DNA of 28,489 nt from Merdivicinus sp050943495 (GTDB taxonomy: Bacteria; Bacillota; Clostridia; Oscillospirales; Ruminococcaceae). The first letter of the stretch is position 1; every line of letters begins with the position of its first letter. The DNA lies in assembly GCA_050943495.1 (NCBI GenBank), contig JBMNPH010000021.1:1-28489 (forward strand), given 5' to 3'. The notes beneath the pieces were generated by a model that saw only the letters and a program-made list of their open reading frames with translations, was not told the origin of the DNA and ran no database searches. A program made the position numbers and the translations under genes. Shown in pieces: positions 5,371 to 12,213 of this stretch.

Positions 5371-6117
5371 ATGAAACGAGTAAAGCGAAGGCTGTTTTCC
5401 GGATCGGTCTGCGAGCAGATTGTTTACAGCGTGCCGGATCGGGCGGATATAAAAAAGAGTGCGCCGCGATTGCGCTTTAAAAGCGAGGAAGAGCGGGAAC
5501 AGCATCGGCTGGGGATATCCCGGCGGAATCATGCGCGGCTGGTGAATGAGAACTTTTCACCGACATCGTTATACAGTACCCTGACATTTGATGATGAACA
5601 TGAAGTACATACCTTCGAAGAAGCAAAGCGCATCCGGAATTTATATGTCCGCCGGCTGAAATATGCCTGCCCGGATGCCGTGATTTTTATATATCTGGGT
5701 CGGGGAAAAAGTACCAACCGGATACACAGTCACATGCTTTCAGAGGGCGTACCGGAGGAAATCCTCCGGAAACAGTGGATATATGGAAAGATTGTTTCCT
5801 GCGATCATCTGCGGGCGCACAATTATTATAACGGCGTGGATCACGGGCAGGACTATACATCCCTTGCCAATTACCTGTTCAATCACTGGACGCCGGAACA
5901 AGGCGGGCATAGGTGGAAGCAGACCACAAACGCACGAAAACCGAGCGCAGAAACGCCGAAAGAGATCAGGCGGGAGTATACGGAGGACAAGCCGCCGCGA
6001 CCGCCAAAAGGGTATATGCTGGTGGAAACCGTCAGCACGCCATACGGGTATTTATATTTTAAATATATCCGCGAACCGGAAAAGCGCAGGCGAAAAAGCG
6101 AAAAAATGAGATGCTGA
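5371..6117 (+). CDS. rolling-circle-type replication protein (HUH endonuclease-like Rep)
   Basis: 248 residues, start ATG after TGAAAGG. Three motifs in the order of HUH Rep proteins are visible: STLTFDDEH (residues 69-77, motif I-like), RIHSHMLSEG (118-126; His119-Ser-His121, the metal-binding pair), and DYTSLANYLFNH (161-172) with candidate catalytic Tyr162/Tyr168. This layout matches the rolling-circle replication-associated (ORF2/G2P-like) proteins found in Clostridia mobile elements. Such enzymes nick one strand at a hairpin origin and stay covalently linked by tyrosine. The C-terminus is very basic (EPEKRRRKSEKMRC). No helicase, primase or DNA polymerase gene is seen in the window, so this is the best candidate for the phage's replication initiator. 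Family assignment is by motif, not by search. Confidence 0.7.
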   Translation: MKRVKRRLFSGSVCEQIVYSVPDRADIKKSAPRLRFKSEEEREQHRLGISRRNHARLVNENFSPTSLYSTLTFDDEHEVHTFEEAKRIRNLYVRRLKYACPDAVIFIYLGRGKSTNRIHSHMLSEGVPEEILRKQWIYGKIVSCDHLRAHNYYNGVDHGQDYTSLANYLFNHWTPEQGGHRWKQTTNARKPSAETPKEIRREYTEDKPPRPPKGYMLVETVSTPYGYLYFKYIREPEKRRRKSEKMRC

Positions 6118-6177
6118 GCAGTCAGCATTTTGAAAGCTTGTAAATGTGTAAAGTTTGGTGACGAAAGGGAGAAGTTT

Positions 6178-6807
6178 ATGAAAATTAAGAAGATTGCGGC
6201 AATTTGTAAACCGTGGAAACAAGTGAATCTTATTACGATCAAGAGTGATGTGAGGCAGATTGCAGCACAGTACATAAAAGCGGGGGCAGCTATTTATCCG
6301 GTGAGAGGTTTGCCTGCCATGAACCCAGAACAGCTGCTTACCTTGTTTGATATACCAGAAGATAAGAGAAAGGATTGGAAGGCAGAAGAATGTGAGCCAG
6401 ATCCAGATCGATACTGTTTATTGGACAACAGGGCAGAGGATCAGCCAGTAGACATGATTCCAATTAGCTTGGAATGGGGAGATCAGAAATTACAACCGGT
6501 GAAAACGAGTAGGGGAGTCAAATTGATACCGGTAGAATTATTCGGGCCACTGGAATTAGGAACTGGAATGTTTGAATTGTTTGAAAGAGAAAATTCATTT
6601 GGAAATCTGTATCTGATTGCGAAAGTTGGAATGATTTTGCAGGGAATTATATTCCCCGAAATCAATCTATCAGAAACAAGAATGGAAACATTCCGGGAGT
6701 TATACCGAGGCATGGAAGAAAGTTACATAGGCAGTATGGAACAGGAAGAGGTCCGGCTGGAACAGACCCGGCGGAATCTGGGAATCAGTGAGAATGAGGA
6801 AAATTGA
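6178..6807 (+). CDS. conserved phage protein of unknown function
   Basis: 209 residues from the ATG at 6178, which follows AAAGGGAGAAG at 8 nt; an in-frame TTG at 6130 is less likely. It begins MKIKKIAAICKPWKQVNLI and contains GAAIYPVRGLPAMN and LLTLFDIPEDKRKDW, a pattern I recognise as recurrent in Clostridia phage early regions beside PcfJ genes, but without assigned role. The C-terminus is acidic and helical (MEQEEVRLEQTRRNLG). No catalytic motif or membrane helix is evident. Confidence 0.75.
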   Translation: MKIKKIAAICKPWKQVNLITIKSDVRQIAAQYIKAGAAIYPVRGLPAMNPEQLLTLFDIPEDKRKDWKAEECEPDPDRYCLLDNRAEDQPVDMIPISLEWGDQKLQPVKTSRGVKLIPVELFGPLELGTGMFELFERENSFGNLYLIAKVGMILQGIIFPEINLSETRMETFRELYRGMEESYIGSMEQEEVRLEQTRRNLGISENEEN

Positions 6808-6836
6808 GTTTTGCAGTTGAATGCAAGGAGGACAAC

Positions 6837-7199
6837 ATGGAAAAGGTAATCGAGAAAATCCGGGAACAGGGAAAAGGATATAAAGCGCACTCGAATGAAT
6901 GGAACGTCATGAATCAGCTGATTGACCTAGTGGCAGCGGATCCAGTGGCGGCCGATCTGGTGGACAAGGATTTGGATGTGCCGGAAATGAGTGTGAAAAA
7001 GCTGGTGTCGGAAATCACGGGAAAGCGGATGGCAGATCCGATAGAAGTGATGAAAGCAATCTGCAAATTTTACGGACTGGCTGTGCCGGACGAACTGCCG
7101 CCGGAATACTGGCGGACAGAAAAGAAAACCGCGCCGCAGCCGGCAGCAAAGAAAACAGTGGTTTCCTTCATGGACCTGCTGGGAGGTGAGGGGAATTGA
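6837..7199 (+). CDS. PcfK/AcrIIA9-like small protein
   Basis: 120 residues; ATG follows AAGGAGG at 6 nt, choosing 6837 over an earlier in-frame codon. The N-terminal helical part (MEKVIEKIREQGKGYKAH) leads to a ~70-residue domain with VMKAICKFYGLAVPDEL, then a Pro/Ala/Lys linker and a short acidic/hydrophobic end (VVSFMDLLGGEG). In length, layout and position directly before PcfJ it resembles the PcfK-like family, members of which were described as the Cas9 inhibitor AcrIIA9. The resemblance is judged by eye and is weak at the residue level, so anti-CRISPR activity is only a possibility. TGA overlaps the TTG of the next gene. Confidence 0.5.
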   Translation: MEKVIEKIREQGKGYKAHSNEWNVMNQLIDLVAADPVAADLVDKDLDVPEMSVKKLVSEITGKRMADPIEVMKAICKFYGLAVPDELPPEYWRTEKKTAPQPAAKKTVVSFMDLLGGEGN

Positions 7200-8722
7200 C
7201 AAGTATGGAGAAAATCCTGAACAATCGCCCTCCGCTGCCGATAGATTTCTGCCAGATGGTGCAGTATTATGCGATGCCGGGAAAAGAATACATATTCACG
7301 CAAAAAGATCGGGGATATTGTACCGGATGCCATCAATGGCTCGATCTGGGTTACAATCCAAGGCACGGAAGCCGGGAATACTGTCCCAACTGCGATGTGG
7401 AATGGGAAACACGGAAGTGGAATATTTCCCGGAAAACACTGGTTTACTGGGCAAGTTACGCAATCATACAGCCGGTTGGAAAAGATGTATACATCCGGTT
7501 TTTTGACTGCAAAAAGGATTATAACGTGGAACCAGAAAACATCCATATTGAGCCGATTGAAACCGAACTGTTTTTCTGTTCCGGAAATAAAATCCGGCAC
7601 TTTTCCCGGCTGACCTATTACGCATATAACCGGACGCCGGGAAACGTTTGGGCGTGGCATGAAATGAACAGTATGAACGAGTACAGCTGGGGATATAAGG
7701 TATATCCAAGCGAGGAAAACATACTGGAAGGGACATGTTTGGAACACTGCCACCTGAATGACTACTGGGAGGTGATGAATCATTATGGAATGAGATATCT
7801 GCAGCTATATCTGAGACATCCAAACATTGAGCACATTTTGGGAGCGGGACTGAATCGGGTGGTATCGGATTTGGTGAAACATCCGTGTTACCGGAAGCTC
7901 ATCAACTGGAAAGGGCGGAGGCCGAGGGATATGCTGGTGATTTCCCAGCCGGAACTAAAGGAAGTGATCCGACAAAACTATTCTATGAGTGAATTTGAAA
8001 CGTGGAAAAAGCTGAAACCGGCAGGAATCACACTGTATGATAAAAAGATTGTGGAAGGATTCAGCTTACTGTACGGAGAAAACCTAAAAAGAATAGAACA
8101 AGCTGGCTTTGCCCAGTGTGCAAAATATCTGTTAAAGCAGATGAAGAAAGACAAGGATTCGTACTGCATTCAAAGTATGACACAGTTTTTGGTAGATAGC
8201 TGGGATATGGCGGAGAAACTGGGATATGACATGACTGTGGAAGAATACCGTTTTCCGCCGAAGCTGCGGGAATTTCACGATAAATTGACCGAGTTGACTA
8301 TTCAGCATAAAATCATGGAAGGAGAAAAAAAGCGTCCGGACGAAATTCAGATATGGGAAAAACAATATCACTATCTTTCTCCTCTTCGTTGGGAGAAGGA
8401 CGGATTGATCATCAGACCGGTGAGAAGATGGAGGGAACTAATGTACGAAGGAATGAAGCTTTCCCATTGCGTTGGAAGCTATGCCGAGCGGGTGAAAACT
8501 GGACAAACGCATATCTTTTTCATTCGGAAAGTGGAAGAACCGGACACACCATACTACACGCTGAATCTGACACCGGAGGGGGATTTTGTACAGTGCCACG
8601 GATTCAAGAATGACCGGTATGATCCAATTCCGGAAAATGTGCGGAAGTTCTGGGAAGAATGGATGGAAACCGTCTGCAAGAAGTTTTTCAAAAAGAAAAA
8701 AGCCGCGAATCCGGCGGCATAA
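7196..8722 (+). CDS. PcfJ-like protein
   Basis: 508 residues from TTG at 7196 (overlapping the previous TGA); ATG at 7205 is the alternative, both behind GGAGGTGAGGGG. An N-terminal zinc ribbon has CTGC (42-45) and CPNC (63-66). The C-terminal part has the PcfJ hallmark: LSHCVGSYAERVKTGQTHIF (around residues 422-441, His424/Cys425) followed by YYTLNLTPEGDFVQCHGF. PcfJ proteins occur on conjugative plasmids and in many Firmicutes phages, usually next to PcfK-like genes; their biochemical role is not established. Residues in between are helical and rich in aromatic residues. Family call is strong; function remains unknown. Confidence 0.85.
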   Translation: MTSMEKILNNRPPLPIDFCQMVQYYAMPGKEYIFTQKDRGYCTGCHQWLDLGYNPRHGSREYCPNCDVEWETRKWNISRKTLVYWASYAIIQPVGKDVYIRFFDCKKDYNVEPENIHIEPIETELFFCSGNKIRHFSRLTYYAYNRTPGNVWAWHEMNSMNEYSWGYKVYPSEENILEGTCLEHCHLNDYWEVMNHYGMRYLQLYLRHPNIEHILGAGLNRVVSDLVKHPCYRKLINWKGRRPRDMLVISQPELKEVIRQNYSMSEFETWKKLKPAGITLYDKKIVEGFSLLYGENLKRIEQAGFAQCAKYLLKQMKKDKDSYCIQSMTQFLVDSWDMAEKLGYDMTVEEYRFPPKLREFHDKLTELTIQHKIMEGEKKRPDEIQIWEKQYHYLSPLRWEKDGLIIRPVRRWRELMYEGMKLSHCVGSYAERVKTGQTHIFFIRKVEEPDTPYYTLNLTPEGDFVQCHGFKNDRYDPIPENVRKFWEEWMETVCKKFFKKKKAANPAA

Positions 8723-8734
8723 GGAGGAAAAATC

Positions 8735-9751
8735 ATGCTGGAACTGACTATTTATGAGAATCTTGCTGCCGATCAGAGGGAAAGCGCGGCCAAAGAACTG
8801 CATGAGCGGATTGTGGGGGATGCAAACCGGGTGGTGTTTGCCCTCTGTGATCTGGCGGAACATTTGAAGATTATGCGGGACTGCAGGCTGTATGCAGATC
8901 TCGGCATGAACAGCTTTGAGGAATATGTGGAACAGAAAGTTGGCTTGAAACAACGTCAGGCATACAACTACATATCCGCTTATGAGCGGCTAGGGCCGAA
9001 GGTGCTGCGGGAAAACGGGAATCTGGGAATTACCAAACTGAATTTGCTGGCAGAGGTCAGCGCGGTAGATCGTGCGGATTTTTTGGAGGAAAACGATCTG
9101 GACGGCATGACGGTACAGGAGGTTCGGGAATTAGTCCGGAAAACCAAAGATCAGGGGGAGCAGCTCGACATGCTGCAGAATGCCCTGACCGAAGCGCAGA
9201 ACAGGCAGGACGGTTTGCAGAAGCTTGCAGACAGCCGGAAAATGGAAGCAGATAACCTGCGGCGGGATCTGGAAGAATTGGAAAAAAGACCGGTCGAAGT
9301 AGTAGTACCAGAAATTACAGAAGCCGACCGGGAGAAGATCCGGAAAGAACTGCGGGCAGAATTTGAGGATCAGCAGGAAAAAGACCGAAAAAAGCTGGAA
9401 AAGGCGGAACGGCATGCTGAAAAACTTAAAAAGGAACTGGAACAGACAAAGTCCTATGCGGAAGAATTAGCAGAGAAAAAGGCAGCTGAACGGATTGCAG
9501 AGATTCAGGATCAGGCCGAGCGGGAAAAGCAGGAAATCATTGAGCAGGTCAGGAAAGAATCCGCTCAAATGCAGGCTTCGGCCGACGCAGAGATTCGGGA
9601 GGCGAATATCTTTTTCACATCATGGCAGGAGGCGCACGGAAAGCTTATGGACAAGCTGCGGGAGATTGCCGTCCGTGATCCGGAAAAGGCAGGAAAACTG
9701 GCCGGAATTGCTTCCAGCATCGCCGAAAAAATGGCAGGGGAGGCACTGTGA
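8735..9751 (+). CDS. ParB-like HTH protein with long coiled coil
   Basis: 338 residues; ATG follows AAGGAGG. Residues 30-135 are helical and include an HTH-like segment (FEEYVEQKVGLKQRQAYNYI, 61-80) and GLKQRQAYNYISAYERLG, resembling the central DNA-binding part of ParB/KorB-type or DUF3102-type phage proteins. Residues ~135-290 are a highly charged coiled coil (for example EKAERHAEKLKKELEQTKSY). A short helical end follows. It probably binds DNA as an oligomer, perhaps in replication, partition or transcription. No ParB CTPase motif (GxRR) was seen, so a true partition role is unproven. GTGATGA couples it to the next gene. Confidence 0.65.
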   Translation: MLELTIYENLAADQRESAAKELHERIVGDANRVVFALCDLAEHLKIMRDCRLYADLGMNSFEEYVEQKVGLKQRQAYNYISAYERLGPKVLRENGNLGITKLNLLAEVSAVDRADFLEENDLDGMTVQEVRELVRKTKDQGEQLDMLQNALTEAQNRQDGLQKLADSRKMEADNLRRDLEELEKRPVEVVVPEITEADREKIRKELRAEFEDQQEKDRKKLEKAERHAEKLKKELEQTKSYAEELAEKKAAERIAEIQDQAEREKQEIIEQVRKESAQMQASADAEIREANIFFTSWQEAHGKLMDKLREIAVRDPEKAGKLAGIASSIAEKMAGEAL

Positions 9752-9972
9752 TGAAAGAGAATATCGAAAAGCTGATGAAAGCCGTGTGTGAAAAATGCTT
9801 CTGCCGGCTGGAATCAGAAAACATGGCGAAAGAAGAGGATACCTGCCGAGGATGTGAGATCCGAAAAATGGCAGAGAATCTATATGAGGCCGGAGTCAAG
9901 TCAGGCGTGTCGGCAGTAGCGGAAATTCTGGCAGAAAGAATGGGGAAACATGGAAAAATCAAGAAGCAATGA
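9748..9972 (+). CDS. cysteine-containing microprotein
   Basis: 74 residues from GTG at 9748, or 73 from ATG at 9751; both overlap the previous stop. CEKCFC and CRGC form a possible zinc site in the first 40 residues, followed by a helical stretch (KMAENLYEAGVKSGVSAV) and a basic tail. No known family. Likely translated by coupling to the upstream gene. Confidence 0.55.
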   Translation: MMKENIEKLMKAVCEKCFCRLESENMAKEEDTCRGCEIRKMAENLYEAGVKSGVSAVAEILAERMGKHGKIKKQ

Positions 9973-10072
9973 GCGGGATTTGGAACGGCGTTTGAAAACA
10001 TTGGATCGGGCGGGAAATGGCTGCACTTCGGGAAGGAATATGTTCCATGCGGCTTGCAGAGAAGACACATAA
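9950..10072 (+). CDS. doubtful 40-residue ORF
   Basis: ATG at 9950 opens a 40-codon frame (MEKSRSNERDLERRLKTL...) lying between two better genes and overlapping both. The ribbon AATGGGGAAAC before it is a poor ribosome site. The coding-like composition (DLERRLKTLDRAGNG) keeps it possible, but it may be chance. Confidence 0.25.
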   Translation: MEKSRSNERDLERRLKTLDRAGNGCTSGRNMFHAACREDT

Positions 10073-10238
10073 GATATTGGAGTGTGGGAATATGGAGGAC
10101 GAAGAAAAGCTGGAAATCCTGAAAGGAATGTACCGGAAGTATGATTTGACATCCGAAGAGCAGAATCTGCTTGCGGAAATGCGGGAGGCTGACCGGCTTC
10201 TGCGGGAAATCAGCCGTCCGGACGGATGGGAGGGATGA
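10047..10238 (+). CDS. small helical early protein, unknown
   Basis: 63 residues from ATG at 10047, chosen because GGAAGGA lies 8 nt upstream; an in-frame ATG at 10017 would add 10 residues. Strongly helical and acidic (MRLAEKTHKILECGNMEDEE, KLEILKGMYRKYDLTSEEQN). It ends just before the Xre gene with a one-base-type junction (TGAATG). No recognised family. Confidence 0.5.
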   Translation: MRLAEKTHKILECGNMEDEEKLEILKGMYRKYDLTSEEQNLLAEMREADRLLREISRPDGWEG

Positions 10239-10460
10239 ATGATGAGAACAATCGCAGAAAACATTCGGGAGGCGAGAACATCCCGAGGATGGTCGAAACA
10301 GCAGCTATCTCAAATGAGCGGGTTAAATAAAAGCCTGATTGATAATTATGAAGCTGGAAGAACATACCCGAATCTAATCAGTTTTATTGCATTGGCAGAC
10401 GCCTTCGACATGTCTATGGACGAATTGGCAGGCCGAAAAAGAAGAGGAAAGGAAGATTGA
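10239..10460 (+). CDS. small Xre-family HTH regulator
   Basis: 73 residues, start ATGATG behind GGATGGGAGGGA. Nearly the whole protein is one HTH_3 domain: IREARTSRGWSKQQLSQMSG, LNKSLIDNYEAGRTYPNLIS, ALADAFDMSMDELAGRK. Unlike the CI-like repressor it has no C-terminal extension. Sitting late in the early operon, it may act as a Cro-like second regulator or a late-stage switch, although no target site is evident. It is followed 1 base later by a small membrane protein. Confidence 0.85.
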   Translation: MMRTIAENIREARTSRGWSKQQLSQMSGLNKSLIDNYEAGRTYPNLISFIALADAFDMSMDELAGRKRRGKED

Positions 10461-10461
10461 C

Positions 10462-10590
10462 ATGAAAAATATCAGTTGTTTAGTTGCTATGATTCTGATT
10501 TTAGTTATAGGGTCAATAAGCCTTGCTATGATGAAAATAATCTGGGAAAGCGACCTTCCGATGTGGGTGAAAATATTTCTTTTGAAATAA
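10462..10590 (+). CDS. single-pass membrane microprotein
   Basis: 42 residues from ATG at 10462 (GGAAGG upstream). Residues 4-28 (SCLVAMILILVIGSISLAMM...) make one hydrophobic helix, followed by a short amphipathic end (WESDLPMWVKIFLLK). No family recognised. Roles of such phage microproteins (exclusion, protease inhibition) are unknown here. Confidence 0.5.
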   Translation: MKNISCLVAMILILVIGSISLAMMKIIWESDLPMWVKIFLLK

Positions 10591-10603
10591 GGGGACATAG
10601 ACA

Positions 10604-10969
10604 ATGGGTGAATACATCGAAAAAGAAACAATCGTCAGGCATTTGGAAGAATGCAAAGGAAATCCTCCGGAAATGTGCTATACGTTCGCAGTGATTCAGG
10701 CGGTTGAATCGTTTGTAAAGGACGTTCCTGCCGCAGACGTTGCGCCGGTGGTGCATGGCGTTCCAATTTCAAAAAACAGACCGCAAAAATATGAAGTGTT
10801 CGAAGAAGCCAGCACTGGCGAAAACGGAGAAACATTGTATCGCAAAAGAATTTGTGTGGACGAAAAAAATTCAGTGGAATATTGCCCTGCTTGCGGAAAA
10901 AGGCTTTGTTCACGTTTTAGAAGTTTTTGCCCCAACTGTGGTGCGAGAATGGACGGTGAAAGGGAATGA
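10604..10969 (+). CDS. phage zinc-ribbon protein
   Basis: 121 residues; ATG at 10604 behind a modest AAGGGGAC site. The N-terminal part (MGEYIEKETIVRHLEE...) leads to VKDVPAADVAPVVHG, then a C-terminal zinc ribbon YCPACGKRLCSRFRSFCPNCG. This arrangement is common in Clostridia phages and named only as a zinc-ribbon hypothetical protein. A structural or nucleic-acid-binding role is likely. ATGA-type overlap with the next gene. Confidence 0.75.
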   Translation: MGEYIEKETIVRHLEECKGNPPEMCYTFAVIQAVESFVKDVPAADVAPVVHGVPISKNRPQKYEVFEEASTGENGETLYRKRICVDEKNSVEYCPACGKRLCSRFRSFCPNCGARMDGERE

Positions 10970-11238
10970 AATCCGAAACAAAATTAACGTTGATTGTATG
11001 GGGAAGCTTTATGCTGGGACTGATCTATGCATGTGTGATGCCACATTTGCCGAGCGGGTGGAAGTGGGCAGCATGGCTCATTGAGATTCTTGCACTGATT
11101 GGCATAATGATTCTGACAGATCGGGTACTGATTGATGATCGATTTCGGATACGTATGCAGACAATAGAGGATACATGGAAAGCAGCACATAAATATTTCG
11201 ACCAGAAGGGGAAACTTGACACAACCGATGCAAAGTGA
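10966..11238 (+). CDS. two-helix membrane protein
   Basis: 90 residues. Two hydrophobic helices (TLIVWGSFMLGLIYACVM and WAAWLIEILALIGIMILTD) are followed by a soluble ~40-residue tail (DDRFRIRMQTIEDTWKAA, HKYFDQKGK). The ATG overlaps the previous stop and follows GGTGAAAGGGA. Family unknown. Confidence 0.65.
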   Translation: MKSETKLTLIVWGSFMLGLIYACVMPHLPSGWKWAAWLIEILALIGIMILTDRVLIDDRFRIRMQTIEDTWKAAHKYFDQKGKLDTTDAK

Positions 11239-11258
11239 TATGATAAAGGGAGAAAAGC

Positions 11259-11402
11259 ATGGTAAAAAACGGATGGGTCTGTTGTCCTTATTGTGGAAAG
11301 AAATTGTTTCCGATTGGAAGAAAAACCGTTATTAAAAACCTGATTTATCTATGCCGAAAATGCGGCAGGAGATTTGAACTGAATATTGAGAGCCGCGAGT
11401 AA
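11259..11402 (+). CDS. Com-like / cysteine-rich zinc-finger microprotein
   Basis: 47 residues from ATG at 11259 behind AAAGGGAGA. MVKNGWVCCPYCGKKLFPIG is followed by LCRKCGRRFELNIESRE. The layout of two CxxC pairs about 22 residues apart matches Com-like phage zinc fingers and cysteine-rich KTR-type proteins. Mu Com is a translational activator; a similar role here would be inference. It is the last gene before the strong terminator. Too short for many gene finders. Confidence 0.65.
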   Translation: MVKNGWVCCPYCGKKLFPIGRKTVIKNLIYLCRKCGRRFELNIESRE

Positions 11403-11408
11403 TCGCAC

Positions 11409-11454
11409 GAGCCTATTGTCCAGCATCACGCTGGACGGTAGGCTCTTTTTGTTT
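11409..11454 (+). terminator. strong terminator closing the early operon
   Basis: GAGCCTATTGTCCAGC / GCTGGACGGTAGGCTC is a 16-bp stem with two G-T pairs and an ATCAC loop, followed by TTTTTGTTTT. It lies 7 nt after the last early gene and 27 nt before the packaging genes start. No promoter was recognised between it and 11481, so late expression may depend on antitermination or a phage-specific promoter. Confidence 0.9.
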
Positions 11455-11480
11455 TGCAGTCAAATGCAGAGGAGAAAAGA

Positions 11481-11789
11481 ATGGCCAAAGACTATGCGAA
11501 ACAGTTTTATAAATCATCTGCATGGAAAGAAAGCAGAATGGCGTATATCAAATCTGTCGGCGGATTGTGTGAAGAATGTTTGGCGCACGGCATTTATACG
11601 CCGGGAAAAATTGTACACCACAAAATCCCGTTGACTGCCGAAAATATCAATGATCCATCGATCACATTGTCATGGGATAATTTCAAATTGGTTTGTCAAG
11701 ATTGCCATGCAAAAGAACACGCAGCCGAAAGCCGATACTCATTCGATGAGTTCGGCGGGGTAGTCCCCCCTATCAAGAAAGATTTTTGA
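11481..11789 (+). CDS. HNH endonuclease of the packaging module
   Basis: 102 residues; ATG behind GAGGAGAAAAG. It shows CEECLAHG, the HH of IVHHKIPLTAENIND (HNH His), WDNFKLVCQDCHAKEH with the Asn and final His: a complete HNH motif with two zinc-binding CxxC pairs. HNH proteins beside TerS/TerL are known to stimulate terminase cutting in cos-type phages. It precedes the small terminase by a 79-bp gap that may contain cos. The ending GVVPPIKKDF is typical of this group. Confidence 0.9.
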   Translation: MAKDYAKQFYKSSAWKESRMAYIKSVGGLCEECLAHGIYTPGKIVHHKIPLTAENINDPSITLSWDNFKLVCQDCHAKEHAAESRYSFDEFGGVVPPIKKDF

Positions 11790-11868
11790 AGTGTAAAGGA
11801 ACCGAGGGGAGACCCTTCATTTTCCTCCGCAGGTGTGCGTGACCCCCTACCCGAAAGGAGGCGGATTT
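11790..11868. other. putative cos/packaging-site region
   Basis: 79 bp between the HNH and small terminase genes. It is one of few gaps in the late operon and contains GC-rich blocks (CCGAGGGGAGACCC and GTGACCCCCTACCCG); a GGGGTAGTCCCCCC dyad lies just before, at 11757-11770. In cos-type HK97-like phages the cohesive end is often here. No cut position can be read from the sequence; inference from position. Confidence 0.35.
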
Positions 11869-12213
11869 GTGGGAAAAGCAAAACAATCAACTCTGGTAAA
11901 AAACGAAATAACCCGATTAACCGAGATTTTTAAAAGCCTTCCGCCGAATCAGTTTGATGTGGCACAAGGATTGATCGTACAGGCGGCAAGGCTGCGGATC
12001 AGGCTGGATGCGCTATGGGAAGATATCCAGAAAAACGGGGAAACCGAGTTGTTTACCCAGTCGGAAAAGATCGAACCATATGAGCGGGAACGTCCTGCAG
12101 CGCGATTGTTTGTGGCAACCGACAAGAACTATCAAAGCGTGATAAAGCAGCTTTTGGAATTAACACCGCCAAGCCAGAGAGAAAGCAAGCTGGGGGCGCT
12201 GCGGGATGAATAA
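11869..12213 (+). CDS. terS: terminase small subunit (P27-like)
   Basis: 114 residues from GTG at 11869, chosen because AAAGGAGG lies 7 nt upstream; the frame is open 12 codons further up without a good site. Helical, with KNEITRLTEIFKSLPPNQF, LIVQAARLRIRLDALWED and VATDKNYQSVIKQLLELTPP, the usual pattern of P27-type small terminases that recognise the packaging site. It overlaps TerL by 8 nt. Confidence 0.85.
   Translation: MGKAKQSTLVKNEITRLTEIFKSLPPNQFDVAQGLIVQAARLRIRLDALWEDIQKNGETELFTQSEKIEPYERERPAARLFVATDKNYQSVIKQLLELTPPSQRESKLGALRDE

Noticed and set aside
7070..7783. 237-codon minus-strand open frame opposite the PcfK/PcfJ-like genes
   Set aside because: Fully antisense to well-supported genes; its composition follows from codon bias of the other strand.
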